Shown piece after piece: positions 47,019 to 54,490 of a stretch of DNA of 64,000 nt (position 1 is the first letter of the stretch; the number at the start of each line of letters is the position of its first letter). The stretch is from NCBI RefSeq assembly GCF_011766325.1, contig NZ_BLLG01000001.1:620001-684000 (forward strand), read 5' to 3'. This DNA comes from Streptomyces pacificus. GTDB lineage: Bacteria; Actinomycetota; Actinomycetes; Streptomycetales; Streptomycetaceae. Position numbers and translations under genes: made by a program. The notes beneath the pieces are model-generated. The model had not been told where the DNA came from and ran no database searches. It saw nothing but the letters and a program-made list of their open reading frames with translations.

Positions 47019-47281
47019 GCACGGTCCGGGGGACGGTACGGAGTGCACGGTCCGTGTGCGGGTTCGGGGCGCTTGGTCGGCCTTGGCCGCAGGAGGCAGC
47101 CTCCGGTGAAGCGCGGCATGACGCGCTCGGTGGCTGCGGGCGTGCGGGCCCGCACGCCCCGGCCTACCGTCGCTTCCTCCACCGGGCCGTCCCGGGGCGG
47201 GCGGGCATATCGGGTGACGGGGGGCGGGCCGGGGGTCGCGTGACGAGGTGCCGTGCGGAGCAGCAGTCGTGCGCCGGGACT

Positions 47282-47325
47282 CATGTGCCGGGACTCATGT
47301 ACCGGTACATGAGTCCCGGCACATG
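47282..47325. terminator. Perfect 44-base palindrome
   Basis: Two 22-base arms meet without a spacer: the left arm runs from CATGTGCCGG to TCATGTACC (47282-47303), the right arm (47304-47325) is its exact reverse complement. Upstream, GCCGGGACTCATGT is directly repeated. It lies 260 bases past the MFS stop. It may be a terminator or a recombination/insertion scar. Confidence 0.6.
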
Positions 47326-47513
47326 TGCCTGTGCCTATGCCTGTGCCTGTGACCGGGGCGGCCCGCGGATCCCGCTCGGCGGCGCCCCGCGGGCCCGAAC
47401 GGTACCCCCGTGCGCCCGTACCCCCGTGCGGCCCGCCGCGAGGTGTGAGCTGACGTTCCCTCACTGGCCTTCACAAGCGGCGGGGGGTGCGTTATACATG
47501 AGGCCAACCGGCC

Positions 47514-47527
47514 TAGAACGCGTTCTA
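47514..47527. promoter_or_regulatory. Perfect KstR-type box upstream of the Hsd4B operon
   Basis: TAGAACGCGTTCTA, a perfect match to TAGAAC-NN-GTTCTA; the palindrome extends to CTAGAACGCGTTCTAG (47513-47528). It is 119 bases before the ATG at 47646. Confidence 0.8.
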
Positions 47528-47645
47528 GAACAGGCTCATCGAGCGGCCGGTCCCGTGCGGCCTCGGTGCGGCCGACGGTGCGGACGGTCGCGCCGAGGTC
47601 TTCCGCTCCCTCCCGGGAGCCAAGGAACCAAGGAGCAGCATCCCC

Positions 47646-48500
47646 ATGCCCATCGACGCCGCCAAGGCGATCGCCGCCGAGCCCCGCAGTGCCGAGATCA
47701 GCTGGGAGCACAAGGACGTCCAGCTCTACCACCTCGGGCTCGGCGCCGGTGTGCCGGCCGCCGACCCCCACGAGCTGCGCTACACCCTTGAGTCCCGGCT
47801 GCATGTGCTGCCCAGCTTCGCCACCGTCGCGGGAGGGGGCATGGGCGTGGTCCGCGGGCTCTCCGCCCCGGGCATCGATGTCGATCTCGCCGCTGTGCTG
47901 CACGGCGGACAGTCGGTCACCCTGCACCGCCCCATCCCCGTCGGCGGCCGGGCCACCAGCACGTCCCGTGTCGCCGCCGTCTATGACAAGGGCAAGGCCG
48001 CGGTCCTCGTACTGCGCTCCGAAGCGGCCGACGAGGGCGGCCCCCTGTGGACGAGCGACGCACGGATCTTCGTACGCGGGGAGGGCGGCTTCGGCGGTGA
48101 ACGGGGCCCGTCCGTCGGCACCGGTCAGCCGGACCGCGCGCCCGACCGGACCGTGGAGCGGCCCGTCCGCGAGGACCAGGCGCTCCTCTACCGGCTCTCC
48201 GGCGACTGGAACCCGCTGCACGCCGACCCCGAGTTCGCGAAGCTCGCGGGCTTCGACCGGCCCATCCTGCACGGCCTGTGCACCTACGGCATGACGCTGA
48301 AGGCGATCGTGGACACGCTCCTCGACGGGGACGTGACCCGCGTCCGGGCGTACGGCACCCGGTTCGCCGGGGTGGCCTTCCCCGGGGAGACCCTGCGCAT
48401 CCGCCTGTGGGCCGAAGAGGGCCGCGTCCAGGCGGCGGTGACCGCCGTGGAGCGGGACGACGCACCCGTGCTCGCCGACACGGTGGTCGACCACGCCTGA
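47646..48500 (+). CDS. MaoC double-hotdog enoyl-CoA hydratase, Hsd4B/ChsH3-like
   Basis: 284 residues. An N-terminal MaoC_N-like half (residues 1-150) is followed by a catalytic hotdog with the R-hydratase motif YRLSGDWNPLHADPEFAKLA and GFDRPILHGLCTYG, in which Asp187, Asn189 and His192 are the active-site residues. The pattern is that of the type 2 (R)-specific hydratase/Hsd4B group; in mycobacteria the homologue (Rv3538) is in the KstR regulon and hydrates a steroid side-chain enoyl-CoA. ATG 47646 follows AAGGAGCAGC. First gene of a three-gene unit with alcohol dehydrogenase and Hsd4A-like reductase. Confidence 0.88.
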   Translation: MPIDAAKAIAAEPRSAEISWEHKDVQLYHLGLGAGVPAADPHELRYTLESRLHVLPSFATVAGGGMGVVRGLSAPGIDVDLAAVLHGGQSVTLHRPIPVGGRATSTSRVAAVYDKGKAAVLVLRSEAADEGGPLWTSDARIFVRGEGGFGGERGPSVGTGQPDRAPDRTVERPVREDQALLYRLSGDWNPLHADPEFAKLAGFDRPILHGLCTYGMTLKAIVDTLLDGDVTRVRAYGTRFAGVAFPGETLRIRLWAEEGRVQAAVTAVERDDAPVLADTVVDHA

Positions 48501-48742
48501 CGGGGGGTGCCGGCTACGCCGGACCGACCCGCCCCCGAGAGCGGACCGGCCCGCGCGCGGTCCCCCGGCCAACCCGGCCCCCGCACGGCCCGTGAGACCC
48601 CCGGCCACCGGGCCGGGCCGCCGTGCCCAGCCCATCAGTCCGCCGTGCACCCCCGCACCCGTGAACGGCGGCGAGGACGACCCGACCCGACCCGACCCGA
48701 CCTGACCCGACCGAAGCCCGACTCCCGAAGGGGACGCACCCC

Positions 48743-49819
48743 ATGCGCGCTGCCGTACTGCACGAGATCGGCCAGGACAAGCTCGATGTCCTCGACGACG
48801 TCGAGGCCGTGGGCTTCGGCCCGGGAAAGGTGAGGATCCGGGTCGAGGCGACCGGGCTGTGCCATTCGGACGTCTCCGCGATGAGCGGGGTGCTGCCGCA
48901 GCCGGTGCCGTTCGTCCCCGGCCACGAGGGCGCCGGGCAGGTGCTCGACGTCGGCGACGGCGTGACCTCCGTCCGCCAGGGCGACCGGGTGCTGCTGTGC
49001 TGGCTGCCCGCCTGCCGGAGCTGCCCTGCCTGCCGGCGCGGTCAGACCCAGCTCTGCCTTTCCGGGTTCATGAACGCGGGCACACCCAACTTCAGGCGCC
49101 CCGCCGGCGATGTGTTCGGTTTCGCCGGGACCGGCACGTTCGTGGAGGAGGTCGTCGTCGACGCGGGTTGCGCGGTCCCGATCCCCGACGACGTCCCGTA
49201 CGAGATCGCCGCGCTCATCGGCTGCGGTGTCACCACCGGCCTCGGCGCCGCCGTCAACACCGCTCGGGTGGAGCCCGGTTCGTCGGTCGCCGTCATCGGC
49301 TGCGGCGGTGTGGGCATCTCCACCATCCAGGGCGCCCGGGTGCAGGGCGCCGCGCAGATCGTCGCCGTCGACCCGGTCGCCTCGCGGCGGGAGGCGGCGC
49401 TGGGGTTCGGTGCCACCGAGGCCGTCGCGCCCGACGCGCTCGGCGACGCGAAGCAGCGGATCACCGGCGGGGAGGGCTTCGACTACGTCTTCGAGGTCGT
49501 CGGCAGGTCGGCCACTGCACGGACGGCGTACGAGACGACCCGGCGCGGCGGGACCCTGTGCATCGTCGGCGCCGGGGCGATGGACGACATCCTCCAACTC
49601 AACATGTTCGAGCTGTTCTTCGACGAGAAGCGGATCCTGCCGTCGCTGTACGGGGGCGGCGATGTGCTCCGCTCCTACGAGCGGGCCATCGCGCTGTGGC
49701 GCGCGGGCCGGATCGACCTGGAGTCGCTCATCACCCACCGGGTCCGGCTGACCGAGATCAACGACGCCCTGACCCAGATGCGGACGGGCGAGGCGCTGCG
49801 CACCTGCATCGAGATCTGA
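48743..49819 (+). CDS. Zinc-dependent alcohol dehydrogenase (MDR family)
   Basis: 358 residues. Catalytic zinc ligands Cys40 and His61-Glu62 are in GLCHSD and GHEGAG; structural zinc Cys91, Cys94, Cys97 and Cys105 are all present. The NAD-binding motif is GCGGVG (about 185-190). It oxidises an alcohol to an aldehyde or ketone. ATG 48743 follows GAAGGGG. The gap of 240 bases from the hydratase holds a CGACC pentamer tandem (48678-48712), but the order hydratase, dehydrogenase, Hsd4A and the KstR box suggest one sterol-related unit. Substrate inferred only. Confidence 0.88.
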   Translation: MRAAVLHEIGQDKLDVLDDVEAVGFGPGKVRIRVEATGLCHSDVSAMSGVLPQPVPFVPGHEGAGQVLDVGDGVTSVRQGDRVLLCWLPACRSCPACRRGQTQLCLSGFMNAGTPNFRRPAGDVFGFAGTGTFVEEVVVDAGCAVPIPDDVPYEIAALIGCGVTTGLGAAVNTARVEPGSSVAVIGCGGVGISTIQGARVQGAAQIVAVDPVASRREAALGFGATEAVAPDALGDAKQRITGGEGFDYVFEVVGRSATARTAYETTRRGGTLCIVGAGAMDDILQLNMFELFFDEKRILPSLYGGGDVLRSYERAIALWRAGRIDLESLITHRVRLTEINDALTQMRTGEALRTCIEI

Positions 49820-49829
49820 GGGGTCCGCC

Positions 49830-50771
49830 ATGTCACTCCCCCTCCGGGACCTGTCCGCGATCGTCACGGGCGCCGGCCGCGGCCTCGGCCGGGCCGAGGC
49901 GCTCGAACTCGCCCGGCTCGGCGCGGCGGTGGTCGTCAACGACTACGGGCAGCCGGGCCGGGACGGCTCGGGCGAGGCGTCCGCCGCCCCCGCCGAGCGG
50001 GTCGCGGAGGAGATCCGCGCGGCGGGCGGCCGGGCGGTCGCCCACACCGGCGACGTCTCGGACTTCGAGGTGGCCCGCTCCCTCGTCGAACTCGCCACCT
50101 GCACCTATGGCAGGCTCGACATCCTGGTGAACAACGCGGGCATCCTCCGCGACCGGATGATCTTCTCGATGAGCGAGGACGAGTGGGACTCGGTGATCCG
50201 GGTCCATCTCAAGGGACACTTCAACACCACCCACTTCGCCTCGGCGCACTGGCGCGAACGTGCCAAGGCATCGGGCGGCCCCGTCCACGGCCGGATCGTC
50301 AACACCTCCTCCGAGGCGTTCCTCGCCGGCTCGGCCGGACAGCCCAACTACGCCGCGGCCAAGGGCGGCATCGTCGGCCTGACCACCTCCACGGCGCTGG
50401 CGCTGCGGAGGTACGGGGTCACCGCCAACGCCATCTGCCCCCGGGCCCGTACGCGTATGACCGAGGACGTCTTCGCCGGGCTCGCCGAACCGGCCCCCGG
50501 TGAACTCGACCCGCTCGCACCGGAACACGTCGCCCCGCTCGTGGGCTACCTGGCCTCGCCGGCCGCGTCCCGTATCACCGGACAACTCCTCGTCGTGCAC
50601 GGCGGCATGGTCGCGGTCGTCGAACGCCCGCGGGTCGCCGCGCAGTTCGACTCGGCCGGGGAGTCCTTCTCCCACCAGGAGCTGGAGGACGTCCTCGGCT
50701 CCTGGTACGCCCACCGGGCGCCGGACGAGACCTTCGCCGCGTCGGAGGTGCTTTCGCTGAAGCGGGCGTAG
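49830..50771 (+). CDS. Hsd4A-like short-chain dehydrogenase
   Basis: 313 residues, an SDR. The cofactor motif TGAGRGLG is at 13-20, NNAG at 101-104, catalytic Ser160/161, Tyr174 and Lys178 in NTSSEAFLAGSAGQPNYAAA. The long N-terminal loop VVVNDYGQPGRDGSGEASAA and the extra C-terminal 40 residues match Hsd4A (17-beta-HSD4-type dehydrogenase, Rv3502c in mycobacteria), which oxidises the beta-hydroxyacyl-CoA of the steroid side chain. ATG 49830 starts ten bases after the alcohol dehydrogenase stop, so the two are cotranscribed. Confidence 0.87.
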   Translation: MSLPLRDLSAIVTGAGRGLGRAEALELARLGAAVVVNDYGQPGRDGSGEASAAPAERVAEEIRAAGGRAVAHTGDVSDFEVARSLVELATCTYGRLDILVNNAGILRDRMIFSMSEDEWDSVIRVHLKGHFNTTHFASAHWRERAKASGGPVHGRIVNTSSEAFLAGSAGQPNYAAAKGGIVGLTTSTALALRRYGVTANAICPRARTRMTEDVFAGLAEPAPGELDPLAPEHVAPLVGYLASPAASRITGQLLVVHGGMVAVVERPRVAAQFDSAGESFSHQELEDVLGSWYAHRAPDETFAASEVLSLKRA

Positions 50772-50799
50772 CCGCCCTCCGACGTCGCCTGTGTATCTT

Positions 50800-51039
50800 G
50801 CCGGTCGCCCGGGTCGCCCGGTTCGCCCGGGTCGTGTGGGTCGCCCGGGGCGTGTAGGTCGTGTGGGGCGTGTGGGGCGTGTGGGCCCGCGGGGGGAGGC
50901 GCTGTCCGGCGTTCGTGCGGCGTCTGCGCGTCCGCCTGTCCTGGGCGTCCGCCTGAACGGCCCGTCCCCGTCGCCGGCCCGTCCCTGCGGGGCGGCGCCC
51001 GCCCCGCCAGCGCCGCCGAGCCCGGCCGCCGTACACATG
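50800..51039. repeat. Diverged GTCGCCCGG / GGCGTGTGG repeats downstream of the Hsd4A operon
   Basis: About 85 bases of 8-9 base units (CGCCCGGGT, then GCGTGTGGG) from 50800 to 50885, followed by GC-rich sequence without a gene up to the terminator at 51040. Confidence 0.5.
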
Positions 51040-51080
51040 CGGGAGGGCCGCCACGGGGCTTCGCCGTGGCGGCCCTCCCG
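51040..51080. terminator. Strong 17-base-pair hairpin terminator
   Basis: Arms CGGGAGGGCCGCCACGG (51040-51056) and CCGTGGCGGCCCTCCCG (51064-51080) pair perfectly around a seven-base loop containing CTTCG. It lies between the Hsd4A operon (plus) and the small minus-strand gene at 51123-51293, serving both. Confidence 0.85.
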
Positions 51081-51122
51081 CGTCCGATGCGTCTCGCGGG
51101 GCCGTACTGCTGCTGCGTGCTG

Positions 51123-51293
51123 CTACGCGGCCTCGCCCTTCGCCGGGCGGCGGTGGCGGCCGTGCGCCGGAGACGTCGTGTCCTCCGCAGCGGCGGCACC
51201 GCCCCGGTGCTTGCCGGAGCCGACGGCCTCGGCCTGGTTCGCGGCCGCTCCCTGCGGACGCGCCTGGGTCGTGTCGGTTCGGGCCTCAGACAT
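51123..51293 (-). CDS. Small basic/Ala-rich protein, 56 residues
   Basis: ATG 51293 to TAG 51123 reads MSEARTDTTQARPQGAAANQ, then AEAVGSGKHRGGAAAAEDTT and SPAHGRHRRPAKGEAA. Composition is disordered (Ala, Gly, Arg, Glu, His) with no Cys or hydrophobic core. The frame has Streptomyces-like third positions and ends just before a strong terminator, which favours a real gene; the ribosome site is weak. No family recognised. Confidence 0.55.
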   Translation of the reverse strand: MSEARTDTTQARPQGAAANQAEAVGSGKHRGGAAAAEDTTSPAHGRHRRPAKGEAA

Positions 51294-51397
51294 GTGGGAA
51301 ATTCACCCCGTTGTTCCATCGCCGATCTGGTGTCACCGGGGGAGCCGTCACCGTCGGCATCCGGACGGTGCGACCGCGTATCCCCCGGCCGCAGAGT

Positions 51398-52561
51398 CTA
51401 ACCGGGCGCCATGCGCCCCGTGAGAGGCGCCTGCTGCAGCGGCACGGGTCTGCGCACGGGAGGACGTACTGCCTCTCCGTATGGTTCCCCACCTGCGTAC
51501 TCCGGCTGCGCAGCCGTGGAGCCGGACATCCGCGGACCCGGTTGCAGGGGGTCCCCGGGGGGATCCAGACGGGCCATCCCGCACGCCGTCTCCTCCGTCG
51601 AGTACGGCAGTCGCAGTACCCCCTCCCGGGTCCACAGTCCGGAGCCCGCCAGCCAGCCGCCGGGAGCGGGGAGCTGATGAAGACGCCGCCCGGCCGGCCG
51701 CCAGACCCCCACCCAGGAGCCGGCCGCCGCGTCGATCCGCAGCGCCACCGCGCAGCTCTCCGGCATCAGCACCCTCCCCGGCTGGATCGCGAACGGCGTG
51801 ACCGCCGCGTCCGGCAGCCGCAGGCACTCGGGGAACCGCACCGGCCGCAGGCTCCCGAGCACCCCCCAACCCAGCCGGTCGTGGCCCGCCGCGTCCGACC
51901 GGACCATCAGCAGTCCGCTCTCCGCGTCGGCGAGCAGCAGCCGGTCGTTGCTGTCCTGCGTGATCTGCAGCAGCGGTGTCACCTCGCCGCCCCGCTCCAG
52001 ATCGACCACCACCGCCTTGGTGACCCCGTCCCGCTCGCGGTCCAGCGCCAGCATCCGGCCCGTGCGGTCCAGCCACACCCCGCCCGAACAGCGGCCCGGC
52101 ACCACCGCCACCCGCTCGGGCCCGAACGCCCCGCCCGCCACCAGCCACACCGCCGTCGACCCCGCACCCGGCGCCAGTGCGTAGGCGCAGGTCCCGTCCG
52201 GCGACGGCGGGAGCAACCGCATCTCCGCCGACTCCACGGAGCCGAGCGGCACTTCGCCGGTCCCCGGGCCCGCCGGGTAGAGCAGCGAGAACGAGCGGAG
52301 CCCCGCTACCCGGCGGTGGACCAGCACCCGGCCGTCGGCGAGCGGGGCCACCTCCGTGTCCGGCTCCTCGGGCTGCCCGAGCGGCAGCGGCACCGCGTAC
52401 GGCTCCGCCCCGTCGAGCGTCCACCGCTCGGCGAACAGGGCGTCTCCCCGCCCGGCGAGGCGCGCCGCATAGCTGCGGCCCGCGCCGACCGTGAGCGCCG
52501 CCCGCGGGGTGGGCCGTAGGGCCCTGCACTCCGCGGCTTCCTCGATGGCACACGCTGTCAT
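51398..52561 (-). CDS. Hypothetical protein, probably a beta-propeller-like fold
   Basis: 387 residues, no signal peptide. Regular strands with short acidic turns (DGRVLVHRRVAGLRSFSLLY, DRTGRMLALDRERDGVTKAV, NDRLLLADAESGLLMVRSDA, WTREGVLRLPYS) suggest a WD40-like or six-to-seven-blade propeller with degenerate repeats. ATG 52561 has GGAGGTG upstream; a longer frame to 52621 is less likely. The C-terminal 55 residues are Pro/Gly/Ala-rich. I recognise it only as a Streptomyces-type conserved hypothetical. Confidence 0.7.
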   Translation of the reverse strand: MTACAIEEAAECRALRPTPRAALTVGAGRSYAARLAGRGDALFAERWTLDGAEPYAVPLPLGQPEEPDTEVAPLADGRVLVHRRVAGLRSFSLLYPAGPGTGEVPLGSVESAEMRLLPPSPDGTCAYALAPGAGSTAVWLVAGGAFGPERVAVVPGRCSGGVWLDRTGRMLALDRERDGVTKAVVVDLERGGEVTPLLQITQDSNDRLLLADAESGLLMVRSDAAGHDRLGWGVLGSLRPVRFPECLRLPDAAVTPFAIQPGRVLMPESCAVALRIDAAAGSWVGVWRPAGRRLHQLPAPGGWLAGSGLWTREGVLRLPYSTEETACGMARLDPPGDPLQPGPRMSGSTAAQPEYAGGEPYGEAVRPPVRRPVPLQQAPLTGRMAPG

Positions 52562-52934
52562 CGGATGGTCACCTCCGGCCACTGAAGCTAGTTTTCGCAC
52601 GTCAAGCCGGACACCGCCCACCGTTCCACTTCACACATAAGGGTGGCCGAATCAGGATTCGGCTGAGAGGGGACCGGCGGTTGTGCTGGTACGTCGTGGA
52701 CCCGCCGGGCACCCGTCACCGATCCGTATCGATCTATACCGATCTATACCGATCCATACCGATCCGTAAAGATCCATCTCGATCCGTCCGCGCCGGACCA
52801 CGCCGGACCGCCCCGGGGTGACCCCGTCCCGCCCCGGGGTGACCCCGGCGCGGGACGGGGCGATCCGGTCGGGCCGGCACCGGGGTACCCCGGTGCCGGA
52901 CGGCGGCGCGCGGAGGGCAGGTAGCCTTGCCTCC
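52562..52934. repeat. Seven exact-register decamers GATCYRTAYC and following direct repeats
   Basis: Seven consecutive ten-base units begin at 52721, 52731, 52741, 52751, 52761, 52771 and 52781, each starting GATC. They are unusually AT-rich for this chromosome. Immediately after, CCCCGGGGTGACCCC is directly repeated (about 52812-52846). No gene seen. The NIF3 promoter should lie between these repeats and 52935. Confidence 0.8.
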
Positions 52935-53750
52935 GTGCCCCGTCTGTCTGAAGTCACCGCCGAGCTCGACGCCCTCTGGCCTCCCGAGCGGGCCGAGGAA
53001 TGGGACGCCGTCGGCACGGTCTGCGGTGATCCCGGCGCCGAGATCACCCGCGTCCTGTTCGCCGTGGACCCCGTCCGGGAGATCGCCGAGGAGGCCGTCG
53101 CCCTCGGCGCGGACCTGATCGTCGCCCACCACCCGCTCTATCTGCGCGGTACGACCACTGTCGCCGCCTCCCACTTCAAGGGCCGGGTCGTCCACACCCT
53201 CATCACGCACGACATCGCGCTGCACGTCGCACACACCAACGCCGACACCGCGGACCCGGGAGTCTCCGACGCCCTCGCCGGCGCGCTCGACCTCCGGGTC
53301 ACCGGGCCGCTCGTGCCCGAGAACGGCCTGGGCCGGATCTGCGAGCTCGACCACCCCGAGACGCTGGGGGAGTTCGCGGCCCGCGCCGCCGCGCGGCTGC
53401 CCGCGACCGCGCAGGGTATCCGCGTCGCCGGAGACCCGGACGCGACCGTCCGCCGTGTCGCCGTCAGCGGAGGCTCAGGCGACGGCCTCTTCGGGGCCGC
53501 CCGGGCCGCCGGAGTGGATGCGTTCCTCACCGCCGACCTGCGGCACCACCCCGTGTCCGAGGCCGTCCAGCAGACTCCGCTCGGCCTGGTCGACGCCGCC
53601 CACTGGGCCACCGAGTGGCCCTGGTGCGAACAGGCCGCCGCCCAACTCGACGCGATCTCCGACCGCCGCGACTGGAACCTGCGGGTCCACGTCTCGAAGA
53701 CGGTCACCGACCCCTGGTCCGCCCACCACATCTCTGGAGCCCCCAACTGA
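52935..53750 (+). CDS. NIF3-like dinuclear metal-centre protein
   Basis: 271 residues. Metal-binding motifs of the NIF3/YqfO family: DLIVAHHPLYLRG (about 56-68), HTNAD (about 94-98), and a C-terminal TADLRHHP/VDAAHWATEW block. Widely conserved, often annotated as type 2 GTP cyclohydrolase-like; its cellular role is still debated. GTG 52935 is chosen for the family N-terminus (MPRLSEVTAELDALWP). Its stop overlaps the next start, and the order NIF3, zinc-ribbon protein, RNase H/phosphatase is the same as in mycobacteria (Rv2230c-Rv2228c). Confidence 0.92.
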   Translation: MPRLSEVTAELDALWPPERAEEWDAVGTVCGDPGAEITRVLFAVDPVREIAEEAVALGADLIVAHHPLYLRGTTTVAASHFKGRVVHTLITHDIALHVAHTNADTADPGVSDALAGALDLRVTGPLVPENGLGRICELDHPETLGEFAARAAARLPATAQGIRVAGDPDATVRRVAVSGGSGDGLFGAARAAGVDAFLTADLRHHPVSEAVQQTPLGLVDAAHWATEWPWCEQAAAQLDAISDRRDWNLRVHVSKTVTDPWSAHHISGAPN

Positions 53751-54490
53751 ACGCCGCGCCCGCAGACCAGATCCGACTCCTCGACGTCCAGGCACTGGAC
53801 GTCCGTCTGTCGCAGCTCGCGCACCGGCGCACGTCGCTGCCCGAGCACGCCGAGCTGGAGTCGCTGCACAAGGACCTCTCGCAGCTGCGCGACCTGCTCG
53901 TCGCCGCGCAGACGGAGGAGGGCGACTGCGCCCGCGAGCAGACCAAGGCGGAGCAGGACGTGGACCAGGTCCGCCAGCGCTCGGCGCGGGACCAGCAGCG
54001 CCTGGACTCCGGGGCCATCACCTCCCCCAAGGACCTGGAGAACCTCCAGAAGGAGATCGTCTCGCTCGCCAAGCGCCAGGGGGATCTCGAGGACATCGTC
54101 CTGGAGGTGATGGAGCGCCGGGAGTCCGCCCAGGAACGGGTGGCCGAACTGAGCGGGCGGGTCTCCTCGGTCCAGGCCAAGGCCGACGACGCGACGGCCC
54201 GCCGGGACGCGGCGTACGAGGAGCTGGACGGCGAGTCCGCGTCGGTCGGCAAGGAGCGCGAGGTCGTCGCGGGATCCGTGCCCGCGGACCTGATGAAGCT
54301 GTACGAGAAGCTCCGCGAGCAGCAGGGCGGCGTGGGCGCCGCCCGGCTCTACCAGCGGCGCTGCGAGGGCTGCCACATCGAGCTCAACATCACCGAACTG
54401 AACGAGGTCCGCGGCGCGGCCCCGGACGCCGTCGTGCGCTGCGAGAACTGCCGGCGCATCCTGGTCCGCACGCAGGAGTCCGGTCTCTGA
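53747..54490 (+). CDS. Coiled-coil protein with C4 zinc ribbon; likely CTG start
   Basis: 247 residues. A long helical hairpin (residues about 8-195) is followed by a zinc ribbon with Cys pairs CEGC and CENC. In relatives the N-terminus reads MNAAPADQIRLLDVQALD; here LNAAPADQ is coded from CTG 53747, which overlaps the NIF3 stop (CTGA) and has GGAG seven bases upstream. No ATG/GTG/TTG lies nearby in frame except a GTG 132 bases upstream inside NIF3. CTG initiation is therefore the best reading. Function unknown; the family is proposed to act in nucleic-acid handling because of its RNase H neighbour. Confidence 0.85.
   Translation: MNAAPADQIRLLDVQALDVRLSQLAHRRTSLPEHAELESLHKDLSQLRDLLVAAQTEEGDCAREQTKAEQDVDQVRQRSARDQQRLDSGAITSPKDLENLQKEIVSLAKRQGDLEDIVLEVMERRESAQERVAELSGRVSSVQAKADDATARRDAAYEELDGESASVGKEREVVAGSVPADLMKLYEKLREQQGGVGAARLYQRRCEGCHIELNITELNEVRGAAPDAVVRCENCRRILVRTQESGL

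Larger units (their letters stand above)
47019..47645. other. Spacer with palindrome and KstR-type box
   Basis: About 630 bases without a supported gene. Contains the 44-base palindrome (47282-47325), a TGCCTGTGCCTATGCCTGTG hexamer tandem immediately after it, and the KstR-type box (47514-47527) near the MaoC-family gene. Confidence 0.5.

Noticed and set aside
52721..52790. Decamer array as a replication origin or DnaA-box cluster
   Set aside because: The units do not match TTGTCCACA-type DnaA boxes, and no dnaA/dnaN genes are nearby.
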